From the NCBI RefSeq assembly GCF_021347895.1, contig NC_067118.1, forward strand, positions 12,279,015 to 12,343,014: a stretch of 64,000 nucleotides of DNA, written 5' to 3'. The stretch is from Acanthochromis polyacanthus. Its lineage: Eukaryota; Chordata; Actinopteri; Pomacentridae. A program made the translations under genes and the position numbers. This document shows positions 52,861 to 62,672 of the stretch, one piece after another; the first letter of the stretch is position 1; each line of letters opens with the position of its first letter. Under the pieces are notes generated by a model. That model searched no databases and was not told the DNA's origin. It worked only from the letters and a program-made list of their open reading frames with translations.

Positions 52861-53072
52861 AACATTCTGGAGTGTGATAGGCCTGTCGTAGGGCTGGGGG
52901 ATAAATCGAACTAATTCGATTAATTCGCATTTTTAAAACCTGACGATTTGAAAATTTGCGAAATCGTAAAATTGAGGCGAGCTTAAATATATAACAATAA
53001 AGATTCTTCTTCTGCCTTTCACGACTTGTGCACTGGCGTTTGCTTCCGCCTCTCATCTCCTTCCACCAAAAC

Positions 53073-53384
53073 ACTCACACCCCTGTCATGGCGGACAGAA
53101 CAGCAAACGAAGAGTTGGTCGCGAGAAAAGGGCCTCATGTTACATCGATTATATGGAAGTGGTTTGGCTTTGACAAGACTGACACAGAGCAAACTACAGT
53201 CATGTGCAAGGTTTGCAAAAGTACTGTGAAAACGAAGAGTAGCAGCACAACTAACCTCTTTCAGCACCTCCGGCAGAGGCATCCTAAAGAATGGGAAAAG
53301 TGCCCGCAGCTACGGGAGTGCGGTATAGAATCAATACGGGACGCTACAATTAATAGTCAAATAAAGGACGAGTCCGTATTTTAA
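53073..53384 (+). pseudogene. BED zinc finger N terminus of an hAT (ZBED) transposase
   Basis: Within a frame open from 53028, the likely start is the ATG at about 53088 (MADRTANEELVARKGPHVTS). It reads IIWKWFGFDKTDTEQTTVMC, KVCKSTVKTKSSSTTNLFQH and LRQRHPKEWEK. Trp-Phe-Gly-Phe followed by C-x2-C and H-x4-H is a canonical BED finger, the DNA-binding module of ZBED/hAT transposases. The frame ends in a TAA soon after, where an inverted repeat (53293-53436) begins. No catalytic domain follows within the element. The element must have relied on a transposase in trans. Confidence 0.8.
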
Positions 53385-53436
53385 GGAACGGGTGGCAACC
53401 CTATGCCGCACTCCCGTAGCTGCGGGCGCTTTTCCC
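53293..53436. repeat. Imperfect 35-bp inverted repeat
   Basis: 53293-53327 (GGGAAAAGTGCCCGCAGCTA...) pairs with 53402-53436 (...TAGCTGCGGGCGCTTTTCCC) at 33 of 35 positions, with a 74-bp spacer. The next bases, CAATACGGGACGCTA, occur in direct orientation at both arms (53332 and 53447). Confidence 0.85.
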
Positions 53437-54944
53437 GGATTGATTCAATACGGGACGCTAATTGTTCCGTATTTACATAAATGTCCCATACACGTCTGTC
53501 ACACACACATCGAAACTGCACAATAAACAAAATAAAACACAGGAAATATTAATGGCAGCCAGTTTCATCTTCCTTAGACCTATGTAGCGAGGACCCGATG
53601 CGAGGTCCAGCAGGTCTTTTTGCCGGTTCTGCCACGGGTTTCCTGGTTACAGACGCTGTTGCTCCCGCGTGTTTAAAAATATCTACACCCGAAACTCCAC
53701 CACGTCCAAAGAAGCAAAAACGTTTTCAAAAGCACAGACTGGAAGACTGGAACCCCTGACAGCAGGTACAGGGCAAACTGTGGTTTCTGTTGCTCATAGA
53801 CTAGATGAAGGCAGCATCAGGAGACCAACATGTAAGAAACATGAGAACAGAGAGAACCCAACCAGCAGGTCAGTTTATCATCATATAATCATCTCCTGAA
53901 GTCCCTTTGGTAAGAGACATCAGTACATGGTTGTAAATTTACCAGAGGATGATTATAGTCAGACTAATGTGGCCATAGACTCTACAATATTCTAGTGACT
54001 TAATGAATTCCTAAATTGTTTAACAGTATTGTAAATGCTTTTTATTTATTTAAATATCATTTATTTATTAGCCTATATGTGATCAATAAATGGCCTTTGT
54101 CTATCTAAAGAAAAACTAACTCAGAACTCTGATATGTTAACGGTACTACACACACAAATAAGTTAATACATTAACCATGTAAAGATAAGATTTAGATGGG
54201 AAAAATATCTGTAGAGAATTTCTTTGTACAGTATTCTGCATTCAGTTTTTGCAGAATCCAGTATTACACACTGGTTGGCCATTACATTTTATGAGTATGG
54301 TTTCACTGTTTAAAATGATGCCACATCTTTTTAGACAGAACCTGTGATCATAAAACAATACAAAACTCTTAGTTTTGTGTTAATAAAGCACTTAAAGCTT
54401 TAAGTATGACTAAATGCTTTTTTCAAAATTAAATATACCACTCCTTGGGTGGTTGTGGCCCCGCGTTTGGTAAAGTTGGAAAGATATTCACAGATTCAGA
54501 GTTCGAGCATCAATAACTCATTAGATATAGGTTGTCAAAACATAAACGATGCCTCTTTCACATCGTTGTAAGGCAGATGTGCTACAAGCCCAGTTTTATC
54601 AAAAGTAGCTGTCTTTCAAGTTGCAGAAATAACACTGGTGTCTATGAGCAGCCGGCTGTGAACAGGGACCGCCTGCAAATTGCAAAACTGCTGCAACAGC
54701 GAAGAGAGACACAAATATTCAATAACCTCACTCTGATACACTGTAATGTTAACAGAATCATTGCCGGAAGTCTGAATCTGTGAATGTCTTTTCAATTTTA
54801 CTGAACTGTGGCCCCGAGGAGTCGTGGTGGGTGTCCTTTATTTTCGTTTGTGAAAGGTGGCAACCCTATGGCTAGCACTAGCCACAGCAAACAGACCGTA
54901 AAGAAACAACAATAATCGATTAAAATCGTAATCGTCCAAGAGGA

Positions 54945-54946
<2 letters not shown>

Positions 54947-54980
<34 letters not shown>
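54947..54980. repeat. Poly-A run
   Basis: About 34 consecutive A lie just inside the right end of the hAT element. Such a run may be a sequencing or assembly length uncertainty. Confidence 0.9.
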
Positions 54981-54982
<2 letters not shown>

Positions 54983-55509
54983 GAGATTTTATTTTTTGGC
55001 CATATCGCCCAGCCCTAGCCTGTAGATAGCTGGGTCCATCTCATCCCTGCCTTTCTTTAAAATTAGTAATGTGTTAGCTTTGTATAATGTTGTCAGTAGG
55101 GCATTGTTGTACTTAGAGCTGGGTATCAACCTGAGGAGAAATGGGCAAGAGTGTCACAAAATTGTTTGCAAAATTCACAGTCGAGGCCATCTGGCCGGGC
55201 CACTTTGACTGATGGAATTGATTTTATGGCAGACTTTATCTCATCTAGAGTGTCTCCTGGCAGTGTCATTGAGTTTAGGGAATATAAGCGAGTCAAAAAA
55301 TTACTTAGATCTAAGTGTGACGGGCAGGATTTGGAGGTGTAGAGTTCACTTTAAATTCTTTAAAGCGACTGCTGATGTTTGGGGTCTGTTAGAAACGAGC
55401 CTGATATAACTGTTTTAATGCAGTGTGTAGGAGCAGATTTGAAATGTCTGTAATTATATTGGTGTCTGTGGGTTTCACACTTTGATTTGTCGATTTACCT
55501 ATATAAGGT

Positions 55510-55735
55510 AGGAACCTTGGTGTCTAGGTAGGGATTCCAGCCAGAAAGGACCAATCAGTTTTTGACCGCAAACGCGAACGCGGACCGCTGTACACTGAAT
55601 GCTGAACGCTGAAACTTGTGTATGGGAATTTGTGCACTTTTGGAGTTTTTGGGAGACCAATAAAGACACTGTTTGCAAGGCAAGTTAGAACGAGTTGGTC
55701 TTTCATTCATCAGTACGGTTAGTAAGCGCCTCAGC
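55510..55735. other. Unidentified insert in L1
   Basis: Sequence with CAAACGCGAACGCGGACCGC and an AATAAAGACACTG block interrupts the L1 ORF2. It looks like the end of another element, but no ends could be matched. Confidence 0.3.
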
Positions 55736-55774
55736 TACGTTTTTTATGATTCCCGGTTGGAGGTTCTCAGTGGC

Positions 55775-56810
55775 TTAAAGCATTAACACTGTGAATCGAT
55801 CGGCCTGGATGCCTCGGAGTTGATGTGCAAGGAGTCTTTCAGGTTTATCGCCTGTCTGAAAGTGCTTTTGTCTCAGCTTTAGGAGAAGATTGTTTATTTG
55901 ACCACCCAAAATACAGTTATGCTCATATTTAAGGTTTAAAATTTTATTGTAGTCCTTGGCAGAGTTTGAGGTTTGGTGCGTTCCGAGGGTGGAGAGTGAA
56001 TTCATGCTTCCTCCTCTCTTTTTTGGCATAGGACTCATATGAAATTACATATCTATGGGTAACTACTTTTAAGGTGTCCCAGAGGGTGATGTCTGACACT
56101 TCGCCATTATTATTGATCTCTATGAAATCTTTTAATCGGATACTAATATACTTGATCAATTTGTCCTCGGAGAGCAGTGATGGGTTGAAACCACAGGAGT
56201 AAGTTTGCTTGGGGAGGGAGAGATTTAGGAACATTGTCACGGGACTGTGGTCCGAAATCAAGATGTTATATTTTGAATTGGTGATGTTTGAGATTAGAGG
56301 ACAATCAACCAGAAAGTGATCTACCGTACTGTATGATTTGTGAACATGGGAGTAGAAGGAGTAGTCTTTTTAGGTTGGGTGCTGAATCCTCCAAATTTCA
56401 ACTAAATTTTTGGATTTGATAAGATTGTTCAGGACCTGTACAGATGTTATATTTAGGGGTGGATGGGAGGATAATATGTCCAAATAGGGGTCTAGGTAGC
56501 AGTTCAAACCACCGCCAATTATGATATTTGAATTTTCTCCGTCTGGGAGTAAGTCAAATATTTTGCAGAAAAACTGGGGTTCCTTTATGTTTGGACTGTA
56601 GATATTAAGAAGTGTTAGTGGGAATAAATTTATGGTACCTGAAATCATTAGATATCTGCCATGAGGGTCTGCAGTAATGGAGGAGAGTTGGAACAGGATA
56701 TTATCCCTAAAGCAAATAGCTATTCCTCGAGCAGGAGACGTGAATGACGACTGATAAACCTGTGACACCCAGTTGCATCTCAGTCTGTGTTGCTCAGTTG
56801 GTTTGATGTG
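55775..56810 (-). pseudogene. L1 ORF2 endonuclease and following region
   Basis: Minus-strand frames read THIKPTEQHRLRCNWVSQVY, SSFTSPARGIAICFRDNILF, LLNIYSPNIKEPQFFCKIFD, NIIIGGGLNCYLDPYLDIL (the GGDFN box, here Gly-Gly-Leu-Asn, with the active-site Asp lost), ISDHSPVTMFLNLS (the SDH box) and DITLWDTLKVVTHRYVISYE. The order fits L1 endonuclease followed by the linker to RT. The N-terminal WN motif is missing because an AT repeat and a Tc1 element lie there. Confidence 0.8.
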
Positions 56811-56815
56811 AGTTT

Positions 56816-56818
<3 letters not shown>

Positions 56819-56860
<42 letters not shown>
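56819..56860. repeat. (AT)n microsatellite
   Basis: About 21 uninterrupted AT units between the L1 and a Tc1-like end. Confidence 0.95.
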
Positions 56861-56865
<5 letters not shown>

Positions 56866-56874
56866 GTATATATA

Positions 56875-57602
56875 CACTGCTCAAAAAAATTAAAGGAACA
56901 CTTTTTAATCTAAGTATTGCATCAAATCAGTGAAACATGTGGGAGACTGATCTGGTCAAGTAAGTAACTGAGGGGCTTTTTAGTCAGTTTCAGCTGCTTT
57001 GGTGTTCATAAAATTAACAACAGATGCACTAGAGGGGTAACAATGAGATAACCCCCAAAACAGGAATGAGTTTACAGGTGAAGGCCACTGACATTTTTTT
57101 TCCTTCCTAATGTTTTCAGACTGTTTTTCACTAATTTTGCATTTGACTAGGGTAAGTGTCACTTCTGGTAGCATGAGGGGATACATGGACCCTACAGAGG
57201 TTCCACAGACAGTCCAACTCCTCCAGGATGGCACATCAATGTGTGCCATTGCTAGAAAGTTTGCTGCGTCTCCCTGCACATTCTCAAGCGCATGGAGGAG
57301 ATTCCAGGAGACAGGCAGTTAGTCTGGGAGAGCTTGACAGGGCTGTAGAAGGTCCTTAACCCATCAGTAGGACAGATATCTGCTCCTTTGTGCATGGAGG
57401 ACCAGGATGAGCACTGCAATAGCTCTACAAAATGATCTCCAGCAGACCACTGGTGTGAATGTCTCTGATCAAACAATCAGAAAGAGAATTAATGAGAGTG
57501 GTCTGAGGGCCCAGCGTCCTCTAGTGCCCGCTGTGCTCGCTGACTGGCACTGTGGAGCTCGGCTGGCATTTGCCATAGAACACAGGAATTGGCAGGCCCA
57601 TT
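56875..57602 (+). mobile_element. Tc1-like element, left part only
   Basis: After TA the sequence starts CACTGCTCAAAAAAATTAAA and continues GGAACACTTTTTAATC, a known fish Tc1 end. A transposase N terminus follows (57164-57602). The element is cut at about 57602, where L1 ORF1 resumes. Confidence 0.72.
57164..57602 (+). pseudogene. Tc1-like transposase N-terminal pseudogene
   Basis: Pieces are RGYMDPTEVPQTVQLLQDGT, SMCAIARKFAASPCTFSSAW, RRFQETGS, then in another frame STAIALQNDLQQTTGVNVSD, QTIRKRINESGLRAQRPLVP and FAIEHRNWQ. These are the paired-like DNA-binding domain and the 'A-R-x-A-x2-HRxW' region just before the first catalytic Asp. A stop and a frameshift separate them, and the catalytic core is absent. 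Confidence 0.75.
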
Positions 57603-57604
57603 AC

Positions 57605-57720
57605 CATTCTCCCCGTCCTCTGGTATCCCAAAGATCTTAATGTTGTGTCTCCAGGAGTGAGCCTCTAGGTCTAGCACTTTGGCATGAAGTAGTTTGTTTT
57701 CGCACAGTATTGCAGAACTA
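57605..57720 (-). pseudogene. L1 ORF1p fragment (RRM start)
   Basis: On the minus strand: CENKLLHAKVLDLEAHSWRH, NIKIFGIPEDGENGN. 'LE-x-HSRRxN-I-I-GIPE' is the start of the L1 ORF1 RNA-recognition domain. It is the continuation of the coiled-coil part at 58549-58826. Confidence 0.7.
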
Positions 57721-58548
57721 AAAACAAGAAGGAGTTTCCAGGGAACCACAGGATGTGACGGATCGTTATTCTCCTGCCGGCACTTCATGGCTAATGCTAG
57801 CAACAACGAGAAGAAGCTGGAGCTGGAAGACGCTCCGGCGTCATTAAAATCACCTGTTTGGGATCACTTTGGTTTCCCAGTGAAGTACAAAAAAGTAGAA
57901 AAACAAGTGGATAAGGCAAAAGCCGTATGCTGACACTGTGAAGCGGTCCTCAACTATGGATCCAGCAACACGTCAAACTTAGACACACATTTGAAAAAGC
58001 ACCATCCAAGTGTAACTATCCCCGCTGCTAGGAAAAAACAGCGAACTGTACAAATGATGCTCCCAACATCATTTCATCAAACCCTGTCTAGCAATTCAGA
58101 ATGGGCTAAAGCAATATACCAAGTCCATTGGTGTTTTCACAGCAGCAGATCTACGGCCATAATCCATTGTTGAGATCCAAAGTTTTAAACTTATGATGAA
58201 GGTAAGCTTATGTTAACTTTACATTATTGCTGTGCTCTTTGCTATAGATAAATGACTATATTCTGTTTTTTTAGCCTACTAGTATATTTATGCCGGTAAA
58301 CAAGAGCCTAACTAAATGTTTTTTTTTAAAAAAAGCAATTGCATTAAAATATATTTCCTATTTTAGGTGATAGAGCCCCGTTATGACATTCCATCTCATC
58401 CACACTTCAGCCAGAAAGTCATATCAGCTCTTATATCAGCAGGATTTTTTTTGTTTTCATTTTTCCCCTTAACTGAGAACCGAACCGTGACTTCCGTACC
58501 GAAATATGTACCGAACCATGATTTTTGTGTACCGTTACACTCCTAATG
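57721..58548 (+). mobile_element. Internally deleted hAT element in L1 ORF1
   Basis: The right end, reversed, is AGGAGTGTAACGGTACACAA followed by AATCATGGTTCGGTACATAT, a common hAT terminus. The corresponding left end is missing. Inside is a BED-finger frame (57787-58117) followed by VIEPRYDIPSHPHFSQKVIS at about 58369-58430, the end of the hAT N-terminal region, which passes straight into the right end. Confidence 0.65.
57787..58117 (+). pseudogene. ZBED-type hAT transposase N terminus
   Basis: From the ATG at 57787: MANASNNEKKLELEDAPASL, SPVWDHFGFPVKYKKVEKQ, KAVC, then a stop at 57931-57933 in the finger (TGA in place of a codon between Cys and His), HCEAVLNYGSSNTSNLDTHL and KKHHPSV, then KQRTVQMMLPTSFHQTLSSN. 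This is a BED finger (C-x2-C with the second Cys retained as HCEA, and H-x4-H) followed by the linker of the ZBED1/4/6-type hAT transposases. The catalytic part is deleted. Confidence 0.78.
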
Positions 58549-58826
58549 TGGTCGTTGGTTGTCAGCTCTTGGTTCGCCGCACGGACCTGGAGTGCCGCTT
58601 GCGTTGTTGTGAGTGTCTGGAGGCTGGCTTGAAATACGTCAAAATGCTTGTTAATAACTCGACATAACATAGCATAGCCCAGTGGCTTCTCCATGCTGGT
58701 GTGAGAGTTGACAGGTCCATCATCAGCTTTGACGTTGACCTTAGCATTAGCATTTGCAGAGGCTCTGGAGACTTGGCTGTTGGAGGCTTTTACCTTGTTG
58801 GTGGCTTGAGATTTTGGTTCATCCAC
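58549..58826 (-). pseudogene. L1 ORF1p N-terminal part (coiled coil)
   Basis: MDEPKSQATNKVKASNSQVS starts the frame at 58826. It continues AMLCRVINKHFDVFQASLQT and LTTTQAALQVRAANQELTTN, a heptad-type region. At 58548 the hAT element cuts it. The start methionine and an upstream GC-richer leader (58827-58965) suggest this is the true 5' end of the L1. Confidence 0.65.
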
Positions 58827-59049
58827 TTGCTAATAAAGGGAGTAGTCACATTTTGTCGGCCTGTAAGCTGATATTTGCGGTGCTATGAAACTTTTATTAA
58901 GACCACCGAGCGCAGTATCAGCCAAACACGTCTACTCCATTACATGCTCACTAGGGTCCCCTCAGGTAGTTATTTTTAAGGACAATTAAATTGGAAATCA
59001 GTTACACTTTAACTTAAATATCCAGCTAAGCTTATTTTGCAAACCTATC

Positions 59050-59870
59050 CACCTCTGCAGGTATGTGACTGAGCTGCTGCGTGGTGAGGCCTATGTCTCT
59101 TGCTCTCTAGTGCTGCCTGCTTTTTGCCATCTGGACCATGTCATGGACCTCACTGATAATGATCCAGCCAAAATGGTAAAGTTGAAGAATGCTTTCCAGA
59201 GTGACATGGCAGCATGGTGAACTTATGCCAACGAGACATGGTTCAAGGTGGCCACAGCACTGATCCACATTTGAAAGATTTGAAATGTCTTCCAAAAGAA
59301 AAGAGGGAACAGGTAAATACTATAAGGGTAAGCTGGATTAATGAGTTCAATTTATCAAATCAAACTTTATTTATGTAGCACTTTTCACACATAAGAAATG
59401 CAACACAAAGTGCTTCACAAAAAAAAGTAAAAGAAAAATAAAACAGCCTACTGCACTTAGTATTAATGGCAATCATTGATCCATCCACCATTCATTCAGG
59501 TGTGGACCAGTCTGGTGAACATGCTCGAAGCAGCAGAGCCCAGAAGAGCAGCTACTCTCCAGCCCTCCACAGAGGATGATGAACCAGCTCAGAAGAAGGG
59601 AAGGAGCTCTCTCCTACTGGGGTTTGACTCTGTGGTGGTATGCTCACTAAGGAGTCCCTGAAAAGCTGTCAGCCTTATCATGCAAGTCCCTGGCCTCCTC
59701 CGGCAACATCCATACCTTGTGAGAGACTGTTTAGCCTAGCAGGCCACACAGTGCAAAACAAAAGGGCAACTTTGTTCTTAGAAAATGTTACCAAGCTGGT
59801 CTGTCTGCAACTGGCTGAAGAAGAAAAAATAAGAGGCATGAGATCAGCATAGCTGCTATGTCCTCTATAG
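59050..59870 (+). pseudogene. hAT transposase middle and C-terminal fragments
   Basis: Three pieces occur in order. 59061-59215 reads YVTELLRGEAYVSCSLVLPA and DLTDNDPAKMVKLKNAFQSD. 59220-59310 gives a broken 'VATALIHI' segment. 59640-59850, after a short repeat, gives PPATSIPCERLFSLAGHTVQ and NKRATLFLENVTKLVCLQLA. The last is the hAT C-terminal dimerisation domain. It may be the lost C-terminal half of the element at 57721, but it lies on the other side of the L1 5' end and could be an independent copy. Confidence 0.75.
59355..59430. repeat. Short 'TTTATTTATGTAGCACTTTT' dispersed repeat
   Basis: AAATCAAACTTTATTTATGT, AGCACTTTTCACACAT and AACACAAAGTGCTTCACAAA are a common fish repeat tail. 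It interrupts the hAT transposase fragments. Confidence 0.5.
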
Positions 59871-59879
59871 CCTACTAGA

Positions 59880-60680
59880 AGCAGTGGTGTGAACAGACAT
59901 TTTGGGGGGCAGGTGCTCAGTGGAAAAAAAAAAAAAAGGCAACTTGTGCAGCGTGTAAAACCACTGGCTACAATTGCTGGGTTTACATGGGAGCTTTTAT
60001 TCCTCTTTAAGTCAAAATTCAAGTTATTTCCGCTTTAAAATCTCCTTGTAAACACTTAATTCCGAATTAAAAAGTTAATTTCGAATAAACTTAATACCGA
60101 ATAAACTACCTGGTTTATTCCTATGTTAATTCCAAATAAACTAATTCCTGTTAGCGTTCTATTCATGTATACAGTTAATTCTGCTTGAGTTAAATTCCAG
60201 TCATTCTGCGCATGCTTGGCTCCTCACGTAGCGTTGATGTACACGCTCTGCGACCTTTGTTGAGTTGATGTTTCAAAACGACAATAAAAAGCAAAGTGAA
60301 AAACGTGCTTATTAGTTGTTCCTCCATGTTGTTGGGGAAAAGAAATGCTGCGGCAAATGGAGTTTGCTTTCTTCTGGTAAACAGGTGCTGCAGGCCAAGC
60401 CTGCTCTCCCTTAGCCGAGCCAGGTTGTGTGTGTGTGACGGTGTGTGTATGTGTGTACGTGAGTGTGACGAAGGAGGAGCGCCGCAGCGGTGTGTCTGTG
60501 GCAGAGACGAGTAGAAACGGCGATATATCGAGCTGTACATAACGATGCAAAGGTTAAAAAGAAGCCAGTGTGTGCTCTGAGCAGTAAGTGTGGACAATTG
60601 CTGCCGCTTAAATAACACGCCTTGTTCTTCCACCTGCAAAGTTTTTTGGACTGTATGTTGTCTGTTACCACCAACGAGCC
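59880..60680. other. Mixed repeat-like interval
   Basis: GGGTTTACATGGGAGCTTTTATTC at 59979 and repeated AATTCCGAATAAA-type units (60040-60160) look like the left end of another DNA transposon, unmatched on the right. 60420-60520 is TG-rich. Overlapping frames here do not resemble known proteins. Confidence 0.35.
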
Positions 60681-60820
60681 ACGCTATATACAAGATGGCG
60701 CCGCTCTAGTGGCAGCTAGTTACAGCAGCTCTCGCTTGTCGAGTAATCTTTTTCTGTTTACTTTCTTTCCTCTTGCTTTTTTCTTTTTTTGGAAGTTGCA
60801 CTCATAATCAGTGTCAATAA

Positions 60821-61083
60821 TGGGCATGGAACTAGCGCAGCTTGCTTTGATTTTCCTTCTGTTTTTGAATCTACTGTCCGCATCGATGATCGCAGACCCA
60901 GCACGCAGCGGTGACCCCGTTGTTTACGCTCGAGACCAGCTGTTAGCCCTCCATAGCACTGCGAGGCTAACCGGTGAGAGGCCTGATGTCCCTCGCTTAA
61001 GAAGAGGGACATCAGGCCCTGCGTGGCAGCTAAGGCCTGGCTGTCCGCTCTCTCTCCTAAATTTACTAATTAGAGAAGATTCT
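60821..61083 (+). pseudogene. LINE ORF2 N terminus
   Basis: From the ATG at 60821 or 60826, the frame has a hydrophobic start (LAQLALIFLLFLNLLSA) and then VVYARDQLLALHSTARLTGE, RPDVPRLRRGTSG. 'Y-RDQLLAL' followed by 'P-VPRxLRR-RRG' is the usual start of this LINE group before the endonuclease. The conserved basic segment is broken by a palindrome at 60980-61018 and the frame stops at 61083. Confidence 0.6.
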
Positions 61084-61665
61084 TAGGTACGCTCAGCTTA
61101 GTTTAATTTAGTTATGTTAGAAATAACCAGAAATAATTTGTTTAATCATGAATTAATGCTGTGCCCCTGCTAATAATTGCTTAATAAAACGCTATATTGC
61201 ATTTAAAGAGAAGTCTAATGAAATGATTATGATTCACCTATTCTGCATAGTGGTAAAAAGTTAAGTTGATTGTGTGCATTAAATCTAATGGTTCTTAAAG
61301 GTTACTTTAATCCAACTAGTTATTTAAACATTACCCCTGAGATTAGTTATCCAAACCTCTAAAACGAACCTAGGAATATCAACAAGTGCCACAGTTTTAA
61401 GAGGAAAGCTGTCGTTAACAAACGTGGTCAATAAATCAATTCTACTACTTAGGTGGGCTGCTTAGTAAGAGAGTATTTATTGGAGTAAGAGGGGTAAGAC
61501 GTTTGGAAGAAGACAGTTAGGACCGAGGTGAGTATTCCTCGACACCAGCTTAATTATTCTGCTGAAACCTGTTAGGTGGAATACTAATAGGCAGATAGAA
61601 TCTAACCCTTTAAACGGAGAGCTGGTCCTGATTTAACCTGAGGCAAGGGTTAAAGAAGGCTATAC
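61040..61665. other. Unidentified insert inside the LINE endonuclease
   Basis: LINE coding sequence is lost at about 61035 and resumes at about 61674. The interval is AT-rich, with AATAAA near 61182 and no open frame. It may be an LTR or another element, but no matching ends or target duplication could be found. Confidence 0.4.
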
Positions 61666-61673
61666 TGACCGAC

Positions 61674-62519
61674 ACTGTGTACGTTTCTCCCTCTGCTAAC
61701 GCTAATTCTGCTTGTGACGTCTTACACTCAGTATCAAGCAAGCTGCAGACACAGCACCCACAGGCCCTCTTCCTTATTACTGGGGACTTTAACCATGCCT
61801 CTCCATCGTCCACACTACCCACCTTCACACAATATATCACCTGCCACACCAGAGACAATAAAATACTGGACCTTTTTTATGCCAACACCGAGGAGGCATA
61901 CACATCTCCTCTTTCACCACTTGGTAAATCTGACCATAACCTGGTTCATCTCCTTTCTGTGTATAAAATTCTGGTACACAGACAGCCAGCTGTCACCCAC
62001 ATGGTCAAGAGATGGTCCGAGGAAGCTGAGGAGGCTCTCAAGAACTGTTTCGACATGACTATGTGGGAAATGTTCTGTGAGGATCACGGGGAGGACATCG
62101 ACAACCTCACTCACTGCATCACGGACTACATTAACTTCTGTGTGGATTACACTGTGCCCACCAAGACGGTATGCTGTTTTGCTAACAGCAAACCCTGGAT
62201 TACTCCTGATATAAAGGCTCTCCTAAGGAACAAACGGAGGGCTTTTAGGTCAGGAGACAAGGAGGAGATGAGATCTGCAGAGGGAGAACTGAGGAGGAAG
62301 ATTAGAGAGGGGAAATGCAGCTACAGGAAGAGGATGGAGGATCAGCTGCTGCAGAACAATGTCAGCGGGGTCTGGACGGGCCTGAAAACCATCTCTGGCC
62401 ACAAAGATCCCAAGACGGAACTGAGATGGGACCAGGAGTGGGTGAATGATCTGAACGCCTTCTTTAACAGGTTTGAATGGTCAGCCACCCCTCCCCCGGA
62501 GCAGTCCACCCTGCAGTAG
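61674..62519 (+). pseudogene. LINE ORF2 endonuclease second half and linker
   Basis: The frame reads VYVSPSANANSACDVLHSVS, HPQALFLITGDFNHASPSST, TCHTRDNKILDLFYANTEEA, LGKSDHNLVHLLSVYK and NSKPWITPDIKALLRNKRRA. GDFNH and SDHN are the endonuclease active-site boxes. A basic linker (KCSYRKRMEDQLLQNNVSGV and WTGLKTISGHK) leads to RT. The frame stops at 62519 in a Pro/Ser-rich stretch before the RT domain, which is in another frame. Confidence 0.85.
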
Positions 62520-62672
62520 CCACCACTGCATCTGTCTGCACCCCCTGCTGACTGTACCACCTCCGCTGTATTCCCCCTCCTTACGGCTCCACCACAGTTC
62601 TCCTACCATCACACCTCCCCTCCTCCACAGGGCCCCACACTCACAACCAGCACACAGCCCCCCTGCCCCAAC

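Larger units (their letters stand above)
52889..55017 (+). mobile_element. hAT transposon inserted in L1 RT
   Basis: The left end TAGGGCTGGGGGATAAATCG and the reversed right end TAGGGCTGGGCGATATGGCC are hAT termini. The flanks are GCCTGTCG (52881-52888) and GCCTGTAG (55018-55025), an 8-bp duplication differing at one base. It carries a BED-finger frame at 53073-53384, further repeats and a poly-A run next to the right end. Its insertion splits the RT motif of the host L1. Confidence 0.85.
51610..58965 (-). mobile_element. L1-type LINE on the minus strand, multiply interrupted
   Basis: Pieces occur in the correct minus-strand order: ORF1 N-terminal part (58549-58826), ORF1 continuation (57605-57720), ORF2 endonuclease (55700-56790), RT (52220-52888 with 55018-55300) and ORF2 C-terminal part (51610-52210). 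Between them lie an hAT fragment (57721-58548), a Tc1 fragment (56875-57602) and an hAT element (52889-55017). The two RT halves around the hAT element join smoothly in the middle of a conserved RT motif. Many stops make it inactive. Confidence 0.75.

Noticed and set aside
55510..55735. Solo LTR in the minus-strand L1
   Set aside because: An AATAAA and CG-rich promoter-like part suggest it, but no TG/CA ends with matching flanks could be found.
60190..60693. 167-codon minus-strand frame and overlapping 108-codon frame
   Set aside because: Overlapping frames in a TG-rich, low-complexity stretch with no domain, located between transposon fragments.
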